Shown in pieces: positions 13,081-25,728 of a DNA stretch of 64,000 nucleotides. A program made the translations under genes and the position numbers. This DNA comes from Balaenoptera acutorostrata. Lineage: Eukaryota; Chordata; Mammalia; Artiodactyla; Balaenopteridae. Position 1 is the first letter of the stretch, and each line of letters begins with the position of its first letter. The notes below the pieces were generated by a model, which worked only from the letters and a program-made list of their open reading frames with translations, was not told where the DNA came from and did no database searches. Where the stretch lies: contig NC_080067.1 in NCBI RefSeq assembly GCF_949987535.1, forward strand, positions 60,384,405 through 60,448,404, read 5' to 3'.

Positions 13081-13624
13081 CCTTGTCTTTTAATTTATTA
13101 TTTGTTTAATTAAAAGTGCTTGAGGTAACATGAAATCACGGGTACAAACTAAAAATAGAAAAACAAAACCAAATAAAAGAAACGGTTAAGAATTAAGCAT
13201 AACATAGTAAATGACATAAAAAGAAAAAAATAGCTGTTTTACTTGCTGTTTAATAATAAGAAAAGTCTACGTTGATAGGGAGAGATCAATTTTTCCAAAG
13301 CTTGTGTTATGTTTCCTGGCATCTGATCAGCAGTATTAATGGCACAGTCCCACCTTTGAAGGAGCTCATGGTCTCTACTAATTAGGATTTCTGATACAGG
13401 TCAACAATATGCCATTTGGAAATACAAAAATTGAGCATCAGTTATAGCATGTGAGATTTAACTAGGGGTGGCTTAAATGGGCAGAGATTGAAGCAAATGC
13501 TTACTTACTTCTGCATTTGCCTTTCTGTGTATCTTCTTGTTAAAGGATGATGAAATTCTGAGGCTAAAATCAGGATGTATTTTCAAGAGATAAGGGCCAA
13601 AGAGTCTACTTTCTCAACACTGAG

Positions 13625-13775
13625 TTTATGTTTCTCAACCTTGGTTCCACCCTGAACCAATTATATAAGAATCCCTGGAATGGGGTTTTGGCATCAATCT
13701 ATTTATAAGTTGCCCAGTTGATTACATTATGAAGCCAGTAGAGACAGCCATTGATTTAGTCTAGATAGGGACATA
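13625..13775 (+). mobile_element. MER20-like hAT relic
   Basis: The phrase 'tttctcaaccttggttccac' followed by 'tataagaatccctggaatgg' resembles the conserved 5' part of MER20-type nonautonomous hAT elements. The 3' terminal repeat is not clear. Assignment is from memory of the family consensus. Confidence 0.45.
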
Positions 13776-15944
13776 CGGTCTAGCATAACTCAACATGTAG
13801 ATTACTGCATCACTACATGGAGGTTTAGAACCCAAATTCATACATACAGTTGCTGCTTGAAGCCTGGTGGGCAAGGCAAAAAGGACAGTGCTTTCAGGGT
13901 ATCAGGCTTTTGACATAATTAACCAGCACAATATGCAACAGCCTTAAATAAAATTATATGAATGCAAATTTATACATATTTAGCAAGAAACAGATGATGG
14001 AATGAAGTGATGAACATAAGAAGTTTTGGGGGGGGAAAGGCAATGCCTATGAAAAGTAAAAGGAAGAGAGTAAATCAACTATAAGAAATCAATAAGAAAT
14101 AATCAATATCAATAAGAAATAAAATAAAAGGGAGAGGAAGTAGGATTGGACAGAGAAAGTCTTCTGACCATGATATAGATCTGACACCTGTGAAAGTAAT
14201 GCAAAGAGAAAGTAGGATTGGACAGGGAGGACTTTATGCAGATCTTGACTAAGTTTTGGCGAGTCTAGTTAAGAACAATAAGGTTTGCCAGTTAGAGCTG
14301 TCCTGCATTGGGTTGAATAAATCTGGCCCTATTACCACTGTCATGCTCAGTTATTGGTTGGTGGCTGACCAGGAAGACCTTGGACCCACCAGGAAAAATG
14401 AGATGAATCCTGAAGCGTCTATGAGCTGGGGTGATAGGTAACTACACTCTTTGCAGCTGGAAGGTCAAGTTTTTTCTTGAAGGGAGATTGAAGCGCTGTG
14501 CCTCCATGACTACCACAAAATGTATGTAGCACATTGTCAATATTTCTAACTTCTCCTTTCAATTAGCATCCTCACTCATAAATCATTGGTGAGAAGTTAC
14601 TCCCTCTTGGCAAAGATACTTAGCCATCAAATCCAGAGGAAGAGGCAATAACTTGCAACCACCCTATTTCTCCACAGCTTAATGTTTGCTCACATCCTTG
14701 ACCCTTGGTTAACCATAAAGATTTTTTGTGGGGAGGACTTTCTCTTTTTATACAAACTTTATGGACATCTCAATCTTACAGTAAAACTTTCTATACTCAG
14801 TTAGCCAGCCAGTCTAGAGAACACTGTTGTGTAAATAAGAAAAAGTCACTATTTAGAATGAATGCATTATTCTTTAAACTTTTTCAAAATATTTCTAGAT
14901 TGTATTACACATTCTCTGACTAAATAGTCTTAGTGCAAACTGATTTATCTTTTCTTAAGGAATATGCATGTTGACCATATTCAACTATTGTACTAGGCTA
15001 TAGTTATAGATGAATCCAAACACTTTGTTTATTTGCTGACCAGTTTATATCATGGTATATATACACAAACGAATTTCAAAGCATTTCTTATCCTACTCTT
15101 TCACTAACATATATAATGGATTGACCTCCTCAAATGGATAGCAGATCTTAAAATGCAATTATTGAATCCAAGGTTAAGCAGTATTTCCATAAGTTATATT
15201 ATGTCCTCAAAAATCCTATCTTTAAAAAAAAAATCAGTGCCTTTTCATTTATAAATGACATTGAAAGGATGATTTAACACAACCACTTTATTCCCCAAGG
15301 CATATTTAATCATCTCCCTATTTTAATCACACCAATTTCTTAAGAAAGCATCACCTTTTGTGAAATTCCAGGATTGATTTTTTTTCCAACACAAATAGTC
15401 CTTGACTTACTGCTATTTTGCCTTGCTCTAACAATTAAATACAAGTTACTATGAGCAACGTGGAAGGCAGTGTAAGAATGTCTAGTACCCTGACAATGTA
15501 GGGGTAATGTAGCCAATCTAAAAAGCTTTATTATGTTCAGCAAGCAAGCAAATAACTTTTAGGCAGAATTATTTTTCAGGTAGAAGAAGGCAGAACACAA
15601 TTTCAGAAACAATTTCCCCGAATTCTGCAGTCTAAACACCTTTTTAAGCTTATGTTTTAATCAAAGCCAGTCACTAATATAATGTTAAGTTTACCAAATG
15701 AATTGTAAGAACAAATTATATACATATTTTTAAATGCAAATAATGACAAATTTTATATCTCCTGGTTTAATAAAAATAAATTGTATTTTTATGCATTTTT
15801 AAGTTAGGAAACGACTTTTGCCCACATTTTTTTGGTAAGATGTTAGATTAGATCTTAATACAATTGTCATCACTAGGGCAACACTAAAAGGGAAAAATAG
15901 GGGGGAAACTTCAAGTCTGAAATTCATTAATTTGGATTAATATT

Positions 15945-16170
15945 TATTCTTTCATTCAACGGATATTTGAGTTACTCATTCATGACAGACACTGTTCTTT
16001 GAGATTAACATACTGCATTAAACAAAGCTCCTGCACTCATGTAACTTACACTGTAGTATGTTTGGGGTGGGGGACCCAGTAAACAAACAATAAACAAAGA
16101 AACAAGTAAAAACAATGAATAAGAACAAACTGAGAGAAGTACTATAAAGCAAAGTTAATAAGAATAGTTA
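15945..16170 (-). mobile_element. L2 LINE remnant, minus strand
   Basis: 'cattcaacggatatttgag', 'gacagacactgttctttgag', 'ctcctgcactcatgtaactt' and 'agtaaacaaacaataaaca' are in the order expected for the complement of an L2 3' end. Confidence 0.65.
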
Positions 16171-16714
16171 ATAGTGGAGATAGAATGTAATTTTAGACAA
16201 ATAAATGGTAACACTACCTTGCAATTACTCCCCATCCCCACTACAAAATAGCACAAAAAATAGAAGAAGCTGTGCAATGTGATTGGTCTGCAAGTCCCAG
16301 AGGTTTCTTTATGTCTCTTTCTTATTGGGGTAAAAGAAATATTTGTTAATTTATATTCTTTCTAATAATAATAATAATATAATGTTAATAGGATCAAGAA
16401 AAGAAAAATGATGGTTATAGGATGAAATTTTTATAAGTAATTTTTATAAGTAATGTTGTAAGTTGTGTTGTAACTAATATTGTATTTTAAGATAAAATAA
16501 AGGTATTTTGTTAAGATTTTTAAAAATTTATATGTGTGAATCTTTTAACAAACATTATTACTATTTATCTGAATGCTAATCTTTGATTTAAATATTCAAT
16601 TTGTGTATCAAATTTAAATACAGAAGATTAAAATTACCGGAGACAAATACACAGGTGGGTGAATGTTCCAGGGTCTTTATCTAGTTATCTTGTTATTTTG
16701 TTATATTTTACACA

Positions 16715-17655
16715 AAGAATATTTTAAGTTAGTTTTAATTTTTACTGAAAAAATATACATACAAATAAATTCATACATCATAATAGTACAGTTAGCTATA
16801 TTTTTGCAAACTTAACAGAGCCATATAAACAACACCCACCCACACATCAGATTTTAACACCATTCTGATTTCTAACAGCTTAAATTAGTTTTTCTGTTTT
16901 TATTCTGATGTAAATAGAATCATAAAGTCTAAACTCTGTCTGACCTCTTTCACTCACCATTATATTTGTGCGATTTATGCATATTGTGTGTAGTTGTAAA
17001 TTGCTCATTTTCATTACTATGTAATTATGGCACATTTTATTTTTCCATATTGGAATAACAGATGGAAATTCAGGTATTTTTCAGTTTGGGCTGTTTTGGA
17101 TAATACTGCTATGACCATTTTACTACACATTTTTGGGTGAACATATGTATGGATTCCTATGGGCATTTACATGGGAAAGGAATTGCTGGATGACAGAGTC
17201 TACAAGTGTTCAGCCTCAGTACATGTTGGCAAGAGGTTTTCTAAAGGAATTTACCAAGGTACACTACCATCAGCAGCATACTAGTGTTCCAACTGCTCTG
17301 TATCCTTGCTAACACTAGGTGTGCTTCCGTCTGGTTTTTGCTTTGTTTGCAGTTCAGCCATTATTAAGTACGTTAGTATCCACTGTGGTTTTAATTTATA
17401 TTTCCCTGATGACTAATGAAGTTGAGCATCCATCTCTTCAGGTGAGTATTAGCTATATGGCTCTCACTTTTTAAAAATGTTTGTTCACATTTTTGACCAT
17501 TTTTTTCTATTGGGTTTTCCTTTTCTTAGTGATTAGTAGGAACCCTTCATACATTCTGAATATAATTCATGTATTGGAAAAATATATTGCAAATATTTTC
17601 TCCCACTTGGATTGCCTTCTCACTCTCCTAATGTTGTCTTATTTATTTTATTTTG
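16715..17655 (-). mobile_element. Old L1 fragment (ORF2 C-terminus and 3' region), minus strand
   Basis: Complement of diverged L1: 'tttccctgatgactaatgaa', 'gttgagcatccatctcttca', 'gcatttacatgggaaaggaa' and 'ctccttgctaacact'-like phrases follow ORF2 C-terminal order when read backward. Highly decayed, no intact frame. Confidence 0.75.
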
Positions 17656-17664
17656 ATATGTCAC

Positions 17665-17756
17665 AAAAAGGATAAACCATAAAAGTAAAAATGGGTAAAC
17701 TGGAGTTAATAAAAATTTTTAATTTCTGATTTTATAAAACACTGTTAAAAAGGTGA
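17665..17756 (+). mobile_element. Old L1 ORF2 fragment, plus strand, first part
   Basis: 'aaactggagttaataaaaat' and 'aaaacactgttaaaaaggtg' match the ORF2 segment just upstream of the zinc-finger region of old L1s. It abuts the minus-strand L1 fragment at 16715-17655, and is cut by an L1 3' piece at 17757-17892. Confidence 0.6.
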
Positions 17757-17892
17757 TATAGGTAAAGAATCTGAAAAAGAATGAATATATGTATATGTAT
17801 AATTGAATCACTTTGCTGTACACCTGAAACTAACACAACATTGTAAATCAACTATACTCCAATAAAAATTTGTTTTAAAGTGAAAAAAAAAA
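17757..17892 (+). mobile_element. Very short L1 3'-end insertion
   Basis: A roughly 135-bp L1 3' UTR tip: 'gaatatatgtatatgtataa', 'cacctgaaactaacacaaca', 'aaatcaactatactccaata' then an A-rich tail. It closely matches the ends at 5500-5613 and 21650-21764, so it is of the same lineage and much younger than the flanking old L1. Confidence 0.85.
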
Positions 17893-18228
17893 GACACAGA
17901 TGCGGGGGGCAAAAATTTGCTGTACAGAGATGCCAGTATATCCTTAAGAGAATGGCTAACATTAAAGCCTAATCATACAAGTGTTGGCAAGCATTCAGAA
18001 CAGCTAGAAATTTTAAATATTTCTAATACAAATGCAAAGTGGTACAGACAGTTTGGAAAACAGTTTGGAATTTCTTATAAAGTTTGACATACATTTACTA
18101 CATGGACCACCAATCTCACTTCTAGATGTTTCTCCAAAAGAAGTGAAAAATCATGTTCACTGAAAGACTTGTCTGCAAATATTCATAGTAATTTTATTCA
18201 TAATTGCCCAAAACAGGAAACAACTCAG
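17893..18228 (+). mobile_element. Old L1 ORF2 fragment, plus strand, second part
   Basis: Phrases such as 'gtggtacagacagtttggaa', 'acttctagatgtttctccaa' and 'cataattgcccaaaacagga' follow the ORF2 C-terminal order of old L1s on the plus strand. It overlaps in L1 coordinates with the minus-strand fragment at 16715-17655, so they derive from two copies or a duplication. Confidence 0.65.
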
Positions 18229-19179
18229 GGTTTCTGTTTCTCTCTTTTAGGCAGATATATGAACACTGGGGAATAAGACCCAGTGGGCTTCTGGTTCTTC
18301 CCTGTATCACAGCCATTTCCTTTCCATGCTTTTGATAAGTGCCTGGATCTGAAACTCCTTAGACAGAATGTTTGTGAGAAATTTAATATTGCCTTCAGAG
18401 GTTTTGAGCCTTGCTCTTTGGTTTACCATATGCCACACTACTTTAAATTTGGCAAATATTTTGTAGAGGTGACCAGTCATGAGTTTCAGGCAGGCATATT
18501 CCTGAAGTAGGACTTGTTTTCCTAAATAATGGAAGACTATGGGATATTTCAAGTCCAATTTTTTAAAGCCCCCTACAACCTACATGATCCAGACTTCAAT
18601 AAGTGTATGGTAGAAAAAAAAAAAAAATTGGTCTTTTGGATCTTTTAAGGATCAAAAATTTTCCATATTGTGCTCAGCAAGCAGAATCATTGCAAGGTTC
18701 TCTTCCCCTTGTAACATTCCTCTGCTCAGGCACTCCCAATTGCCAGGTCAATTTGAGTCTAGAAATGACCATAGAGAAGGAAATAATGGGGATTTCTATT
18801 CATTTAATCCTCTCTGCTTCCACAGATCTCCAATGCTTTTAAAAACATAACTTTTACAATTAATCTGGCTTTTATGTTGTTGTAATGGGAACCTACATGG
18901 TCCACAGCATCTACTATTGCTTCCTTATCTTCTATAAATGTTTATGTCAATGTTCAGTTTTCCAAGAAACACTTTAATATATTCTCCTTCTAAATTAAAA
19001 CACAGATTTTTTGTCTCAATAAGCTATCAAATTTATAAACTGAGAAACATTCCTAAATTAAAACAAAATATGTAAAATATTTGAATTAAAAATCAATCTG
19101 ATGTTGTATTTATCCCTTTGAAATTTGTCATTGGATTTATTGCCTTAAATACTTTTACAAACTACCACTCTATTATTTT
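18229..19179. other. Unrecognised sequence containing two overlapping opposite-strand open frames
   Basis: 18283-18510 (plus, 75 codons) and 18307-18558 (minus, 83 codons) are open over the same interval, where unusually few stops occur on either strand. No motif or homology is recognised, and no splice-site or promoter context was found. Most likely chance or an unrecognised old repeat. Confidence 0.35.
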
Positions 19180-19740
19180 TCTAAAATGCAGGTTAAATCA
19201 CGAGAGTCCCCTTTGGAAAAAATTTAATTTGCCTCTTTATTTTAAAGAATAAAATTCTAATTCCTTGGATGGTTTGACTACTTTCCATGATTTAATCTTC
19301 ATTTTTTTAGGGGCTATCTCCCACTCCATCTATCAATTCATCTGAATCACTGACCATTCACATTTAACTTATTCTCTGGATATGCCCTGTTCTCACACAC
19401 ATCTGAACTCTATTGTTTCTAAGTAGAACACAACACCTTACCTCTCCTCTCTGCCTATCAAAATCTTACTTTTCTTTCACGGGTTAACTCATAGGATCCC
19501 TCTTCCATTGAGGCTTCCCCTAATCAAAATTATACTCATCTTCCTTTAAATTTCAATTATTTTATCTCTTATTAGCACTTAGTTTTTCCTACCCTTTTTC
19601 TTTATACTCAGTGGTTTTTAGATCTTTCCCATGTTAGTATAAAATTCTTGAAAGGGAACCATACCTCAGTCATGTGTGTATTTCTCATATACTACACATT
19701 GACTTCATACTAAAATATTTTTTGAGTGAATATAACCACT
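19180..19740 (+). mobile_element. L2 LINE remnant, plus strand
   Basis: Phrases in L2 sense order: 'aaaattctaattccttggat', 'ttccatgatttaatcttcat', 'attgaggcttcccctaatca', 'ttattagcacttagtttttc' and finally 'aaaattcttgaaagggaacc', corresponding to the C-terminal RT/3' UTR region. Diverged, no intact frame. Confidence 0.7.
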
Positions 19741-19789
19741 GATTTTTTAAAATTACATGAACATGTTTCATTGACAGAAAAGAGCTCTA

Positions 19790-21764
19790 CTTTCATTCTT
19801 TTACATGTAGCTGTCCAGTTTTCCCAGCACCACTTATTGAAGAGACTTTTCTCCATTGAAAAATTCTTGCCTCCTTTGTCATAGATTAGGTGACCATAGG
19901 TGTGTGGGTTTATGTCTGGACTTTCTATCCTATTCCATTGATCTATATTTCTGTTTTTGTGCCAGTACCATACTGTTTTGATTACTGTAGCTTTATAGTA
20001 TAGTCTGAACTCAGAGAGCCTGATTCCTCCAGCTCCATTTTTCTTTCTCAAGATTACTTTGGCTATGTGGGGTCTTTTGTGCTTCTATATAAATTGTAAT
20101 ATTCTTTGTTCTAATTCTGTGAAAAATTCCATTGGCAATTTGATAGGAATTGCACTTAATCTGTAAATTGCTTTGGGTACTATAGTCATTTTGATAATAT
20201 TGATATATTGATTCTTCCAACCCAAGAACATAGTATATCTCGTCATCAGTTTCTGTCATCTTTGAGTTATTTCATCAGTATCTTACAGTTTTCTGAGTAT
20301 AGGTCTTTTGCCTCCTTAGGTAAGTTTATTCCTAGATATTTTATTCTTTTTGATGCAATGATAAATGGGATTGTTTCCTTAATTTCTCTTTCTTATCTTT
20401 TGTTGTTAGTATATAGGAATGCAAGAGATTTATGTGTATTAATTTTGTATCCTGAAACTTTACCAAATTCAGTGATAAGCTAACACCATATACAAAAATA
20501 AACTCAAAATGGATTAGAGACCTAAATGTAAGGTTGGATACTATAAGACTCTCAGAGGAAAACATAGGAAGAACACTCTCTGACATAAATCACAGCAAGA
20601 TCTTTTTTGACCCACCTCCTAGAATAATGAAAATGAAAACAAAAATAAACAAATGAGACCTAATTAAACTTAAAAGCTTTTGCACAGCAAAGGAAACCAT
20701 AAATAAAATGAAAAGACAACCCACAGAATGGGAGAAAATATTTGCAAATGAATTGATAGACAAGGCATTAATCTCCAAATTATACAAACAGCTCATACAG
20801 CTCAATGTCAAAAAAAAAAAAAAATCCAAAAATGGGTGGAAGATCTAAATAGACATTTCTCCAAAGAAGACATACAGATGGCCAAAAAGTACATGAAAAG
20901 ATGTTAAACATCACTAATTATTAGAGAAATGCAAATCAAAACTACAATGAGGTATCATCTCACACCAGTCAGAATGGCCATCATCAAAAAATCTACAAAC
21001 AATAAATGCTGGAGAGGTTGTGGAGAAAAGTGAATCCTTCTACACTGTTGGTGGGAATGTAAATTGGTACAGCCACTATGGAGAACAGTATGGAGGTTCC
21101 TTAAAAAACTAAAAATAGAGCTACTGTATGATCCAGCAATCCCACTTGTGGGCATATACCCTGAGAAAATCATAATTCAAAAAGATACATGCACACCAAT
21201 GTTCACTGCAACACTATTTACAATAGCCAGGACATGGAAACAACCTAAATGTCCATCGACAGAGGAATGGATAAAGAAGGTGTGGTACATATATACAATG
21301 GAATATTACTCAGCCATAAAAAAAGAACAAAATAATGCCATTTGCAGCAACATTGATGGACCTAGAGATTGTCATACTGAGTGAAGTAAGTCAGACAGAG
21401 AAGGACAAATATCATATGATATCACTTATATGTGGAATCTAAAAAAAATGGTACAAATGAACTTATTTACAAAACAGAAATAGTCACAGATGTAGGAAAC
21501 AATCTTATGTTTACCGGTGGGGGTGGGGAGGTGGGATGAAGTGGGAGATTGAGATATACACACTACTATATATAAAATAGATAACAAATAAGGACCTACT
21601 GTATAGCACAGGGAACTCTACTCAATACTCTGTAATGACCTATATGGGAAAAGAATCTAAAAAAAGAGTGGATATATGTAAATGTATAACTGATTCACTT
21701 TGCTCTACAGAAGAAAATAACACAACATTGTAAATCAACTATACTCCAATAAAATTTTTTTTAA
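19790..21764 (+). mobile_element. L1 with 5' inversion (twin priming); 3' end on plus strand
   Basis: 19790-20480 is ORF2 in minus orientation (corresponding to about 61775-62468 of the young L1). At about 20482 the strand switches and 20482-21764 is the contiguous plus-strand remainder (from about 62470 to the 3' end). A 12-bp duplication aaaagagctcta at 19778-19789 and 21765-21776 encloses both parts. ORF2 is broken by stops. The 3' tip 'actatactccaataaaattt' belongs to the same lineage as the copies ending at 5613 and 8882. Confidence 0.95.
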
Positions 21765-21776
21765 AAAAGAGCTCTA

Positions 21777-23383
21777 ATATTTTATAGTTAGGATCCATTA
21801 CCTTAAAATAGATATTTTATTGTTGACTTTCTAGGCCATTATCCACTTTTTAAATATCTAAAGGTATAAATTTTAATTATGAAAATATACTTATTTTTTC
21901 TTTAAAAGTAACTTTTAATTACCAGTTTCCTAAAATCTTCTCCTAATGCATCCTTTGAAACAAAGCAACATTTTGCATGAAGCACAGTTCAACATAGGTA
22001 TAATTTGAATTTCTACATTTCGATATACTAAGATCAGAGTTTCAGCTGCCAATTCATTAAGTAAATATAAGCATTTCCCAACTTGCAAAATATTCTCATG
22101 TATGCCTTAATTTTATAAGTGATATGTTGCAAACTTTATGCAGACTACTCAGATACAGAGCATGCATTGCTCAGTTTGGGCATCAATATTGTTCTCTAAG
22201 GGGAAAAATAAGAGCAGTTTTTGACTGCAAGAAAATTATAGTCTTTCCTATATTGTAAAAATCAAAGACATCATAAGGCAGACAGAGAGTTTTAAAATGT
22301 CTGTCTTTCAGTGGCTGGACAATAAAGAGAAAAATGAGCACCATCATGGGTGCTAATGTGCACAGAAAACAAAATGTTCAATAAAAATTATTAATTATAC
22401 CTAGTTTCTCATTTTTATTATTTATGCAGGTAATATATTTCAACTGATTTTTTTGTACCTTTAGAGATGAATATGTAAAAAAGCATGATGAGGAAAGAGC
22501 CATGTAGTAAATCAAGATGCCTTAGCTTGGTTGTTCACAGCAGGGAGATTAAAGTAATCTCAACATTCTCTTGATTTCTTAAGGTTTAACAAGTCATGTT
22601 CTCTGCTAGTAAATGTTACTGGGAATCAGTAATTCCAGCTGACAGAGGGATTTGGGAAAAATTATCAGCTTTTATTTGAGATATAAAATTGAAGATGTGA
22701 GTAGAAATAAATCTTTATATATTAAAAAAAAGGTAGCTCTTTATACAATAGACTTATAAATGTATGTTCCTCAAAGAGCCCTTGGAAGCAGACTAATACA
22801 AACTTGCATTTGAAGAATGAGAAAGCTGAGGACCAGAAAGTGAAGAGATGGCCACAGTTATAAAACATATGGTATCAGATTAAGGATTAGAAACTGCCTC
22901 TAAACAGAATTAGGACCCAATCTTCTGTCAACATTTCTACATAGCAATCTGTCTCCTTTTATTTTAATCTGATTAGATCAATGAGAACTCCTTCCTCTAT
23001 AAACACTTTCAAAAGTAACAAAAATCAAAAGGAGATTTAGTTTGAAATTTTCCAATAGTTTCATTTATTCTTTGTCATACTCCAAGTTCCCATAGTCTGT
23101 GAATTGAATATACACAAAAACCAAAAATTTGAGTTTTTAAAAAATTTCTATCCAAAATTTATATTTTATGGAAGGAGGCTAATTTGGCTTCAAAAGTTTA
23201 GTTGTTTGGAAGTAGAACAAGGTTGGCCTTGTTTAGTTCAGGCTATCTTAGCAGCTACATAGTTTCCTCTCTACCTGCCTGCTAACCACACCAGCCCAGC
23301 AAGTGCCTGCCTATAGAAGCAAAACCTTTGTCCCCATAACTGCCACCGAGGCCTCACATTTCAGGCATGTTCCAGATGAAGCC
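21777..23383. other. Mostly unique AT-rich sequence
   Basis: No exon, RNA gene or clear transposon. A stretch at about 22790-22950 faintly resembles a minus-strand MIR ('gaagaatgagaaagctgagg'), too weak to call separately. Confidence 0.45.
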
Positions 23384-23390
23384 TGATTCT

Positions 23391-23830
23391 TTTTTTTTTT
23401 TTAACATCTTTATTGGAGTATAATTGCTTTACAATGGTGTGTTAGTTTCTGCTTTATAACAAAGTGAATCAGTTATACATATACATATGTTCCCATATCT
23501 CTTCCATCTTGCGTCTCCCTCCCACCCTCCCTATCCCACCCCTCTAGGTGGTCACAAAGCACCGAGCTGATCTCCCTGTGCTATGTGGCTGCTTCCCACT
23601 AGCTATCTATTTTACATTTGGTAGTGTATATATGTCCATGCCACTCTCTCATTTCGGCCCAGCTTACCCTTCCCCCTCCCTGTGTCCTCAAGTCCATTCT
23701 CTAGTAGGTCTGTGTCTTTATTCCCGTCTTACCCCTAGGTTCTTCATGACCTTTTTTTTTTTTCTTAGATTCCATATATATGTGTTAGCATACAGTATTT
23801 GTTTTTCTCTTTCTGACTTACTTCACTCTG
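23391..23830 (-). mobile_element. 5'-truncated L1 3' end, minus strand
   Basis: A 440-bp complement of the L1 3' UTR, beginning with a T tract and 'aacatctttattggagtata' and ending near 'acttacttcactctg'. It includes the C-rich complement of the G-rich 3' UTR tract. Flanked by the 8-bp duplication tgattctt at about 23384-23391 and 23831-23838. Very similar to 63400-63805, hence young. Confidence 0.92.
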
Positions 23831-23838
23831 TGATTCTT

Positions 23839-25334
23839 ATCTCATTTCAGATGTCCTGCCCCTTTCCAGTCTCTGTGCCCAACTGGCTGATGGAGATGAG
23901 GTGCTCCACTGCTGTTTGCAAAGGTGGAAAAATAATTCTAGTCTAAACCACTCTCACCATTCTCTCCAAGAACAACAGCTACCGGCAATATTTGGGACTG
24001 CCTTCAATAAAAAGCACGTCATTCCATTCAGAGGGAAGGACTGGTTTACAAAAGATTTCCTGCTGTTGCTCTCACCAACAGGGATTCATAATGTAGGAAA
24101 GTTTACAGATTCCGACTTTGCAAGCCTGGCAATGATATTCCTGGTAAAAAATGCAGAATGACTTCAGCAGTTCATTTTCTACTCCCTCAAGACATAGTCT
24201 TTTTGCAGATGTGTGGCCCTAGGAATGTCCACTTACTATGACATTTTATGATAGTTAACTACTGCCTGTTTCCTGGCTTCTGGGAAATGACAACGGGAAC
24301 CAACGTTGGATTTTTTTTTTTTTCCTGGGGAATAAGGCTTGGAAGAAGCCGTAGAAATAAAACAGGAGAGAAGTAATTCAGGTTGGGCATATTTAACTAC
24401 TCATAATAAACTTAGTCAATATTAATGGAGGCATAATTGCCAGATCAATTCAAATAATTATTCCTCCGTACCCTGCAATGGGAAGTCTACATTTACAGAC
24501 AGCCTAGAAAGAGCACGTGAGGTGAAATGATATCCGATTTATCACAATTCCACTCCCAGGTCTAAGGTCTATATTTAATGCCCAAATATAATAGCTGTCC
24601 TTGTAATGACACATGATTTTTAACCACTTACCCTACAATTATCTATGATTACCTGAAGTTCAATAACAGCATATATACATATTACTAGAAAGACTTGCAA
24701 TCCATTTTTTCCTCTGCATGTTCTAAACTCCACTGATCTAGTAAAGAAAGAAACAAACAGAACTCTGGGTATCCAGAGCAAAAAATATTTACTTGGTTTC
24801 CTAGTGAATTGCCTTACTAATCCAGGGTTGATGTCAGGACAGTGATCCTATATCAAGAGACATTATAAATAAAAACCCTATGAAATTTATTGTTATATCT
24901 TTTATGAAAATGTTCATTTCCTCATATTCCTCTGAGTCTTTTTTTAAAGGATACAGCAAAAATTCTTTATTCTTTTTTTAGAAATTCTTTATTCTTAGTG
25001 CCAAGTCTAGTCATATTTTTTTAAATAATTTGATTTTTTCTTTTATCGTATTGGTTTTATGAACCTAACCACTGGCCATTGTCTCAAGCTCACTAAGAAT
25101 ATATGTATCATACCTGTGGCCATTTATAGCAAGTACATCATTTTTATTTTATTTTTTTACTAGCCTCATTCTTGACTTAATTTCATATTCTCAGTTCTGA
25201 TTATTCTTTTGCTTCCCTTTTTTATTTGTCTCACATTTAATCTATATGGTTATATGTGTGTACCCTGAAAAAAGGCCTGAAATACCTTCTGAATCAATTT
25301 GGAGCATAAATAAGCAAATAGATACATAGGTTTG
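23839..25334. other. Unique sequence, nothing recognised
   Basis: No gene or repeat identified. The open frame 23548-23946 spans the L1 boundary and is not a gene. Confidence 0.45.
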
Positions 25335-25510
25335 CAACTATCTATGAGTGATCTTGAGCAATTTAATTCATCTCTTTAGACCTATTTTATATGTAAAATT
25401 GGAATACTAACTACCTCATATAATGTTTTTAGAATTAAAATAATATAACATCTTAAGTAATAAATATAATCCCTGGCATCTAGTAAATGCTTAATGAAAG
25501 TTAATTATAT
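25335..25510 (+). mobile_element. MIR SINE remnant, plus strand
   Basis: 'gatcttgagcaatttaattc', 'tatatgtaaaattggaatac' and 'tctagtaaatgcttaatgaa' follow the MIR sense order (…cttgggcaagt… …taaaatgggga… …agtaaatgctcaat…). Confidence 0.65.
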
Positions 25511-25685
25511 CTGAATTTATATTTAGTCCCACGTGCAACATTTCAAGAGATTCACTGACAAATAAGAGTATAAGTAAAAAAGAGCCATGACTAATGATGG
25601 TTCTGTGGGAAAAAGAATGACACAGTGATATTATAGCAAGTAATCTTTTTTCTTTGGAATAGAACAAAACTCCAAAATGCATCCT

Positions 25686-25686
<1 letters not shown>

Positions 25687-25725
<39 letters not shown>
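25687..25725 (+). repeat. (GT)n microsatellite
   Basis: About 19 uninterrupted GT units. Likely length-polymorphic. Confidence 0.97.

Positions 25726-25726
<1 letters not shown>

Positions 25727-25728
<2 letters not shown>

Larger units (their letters stand above)
13093..16714. other. Mostly unique AT-rich sequence with two old repeat relics
   Basis: Besides the MER20-like relic (13625-13775) and the L2 relic (15945-16170) nothing is recognised. A 16-bp phrase 'agtaggattggacagaga' occurs near 14140 and, nearly identical, near 14210, a local imperfect repeat. A (TAA)n run lies at about 16364-16380. Open frames are short and motif-free. Confidence 0.45.

Noticed and set aside
23548..23946. 132-codon plus-strand frame as a gene
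   Set aside because: Two thirds is the complement of an L1 3' UTR; similar frames appear in the copies at 11956 and on the minus strand at 63361-63654.
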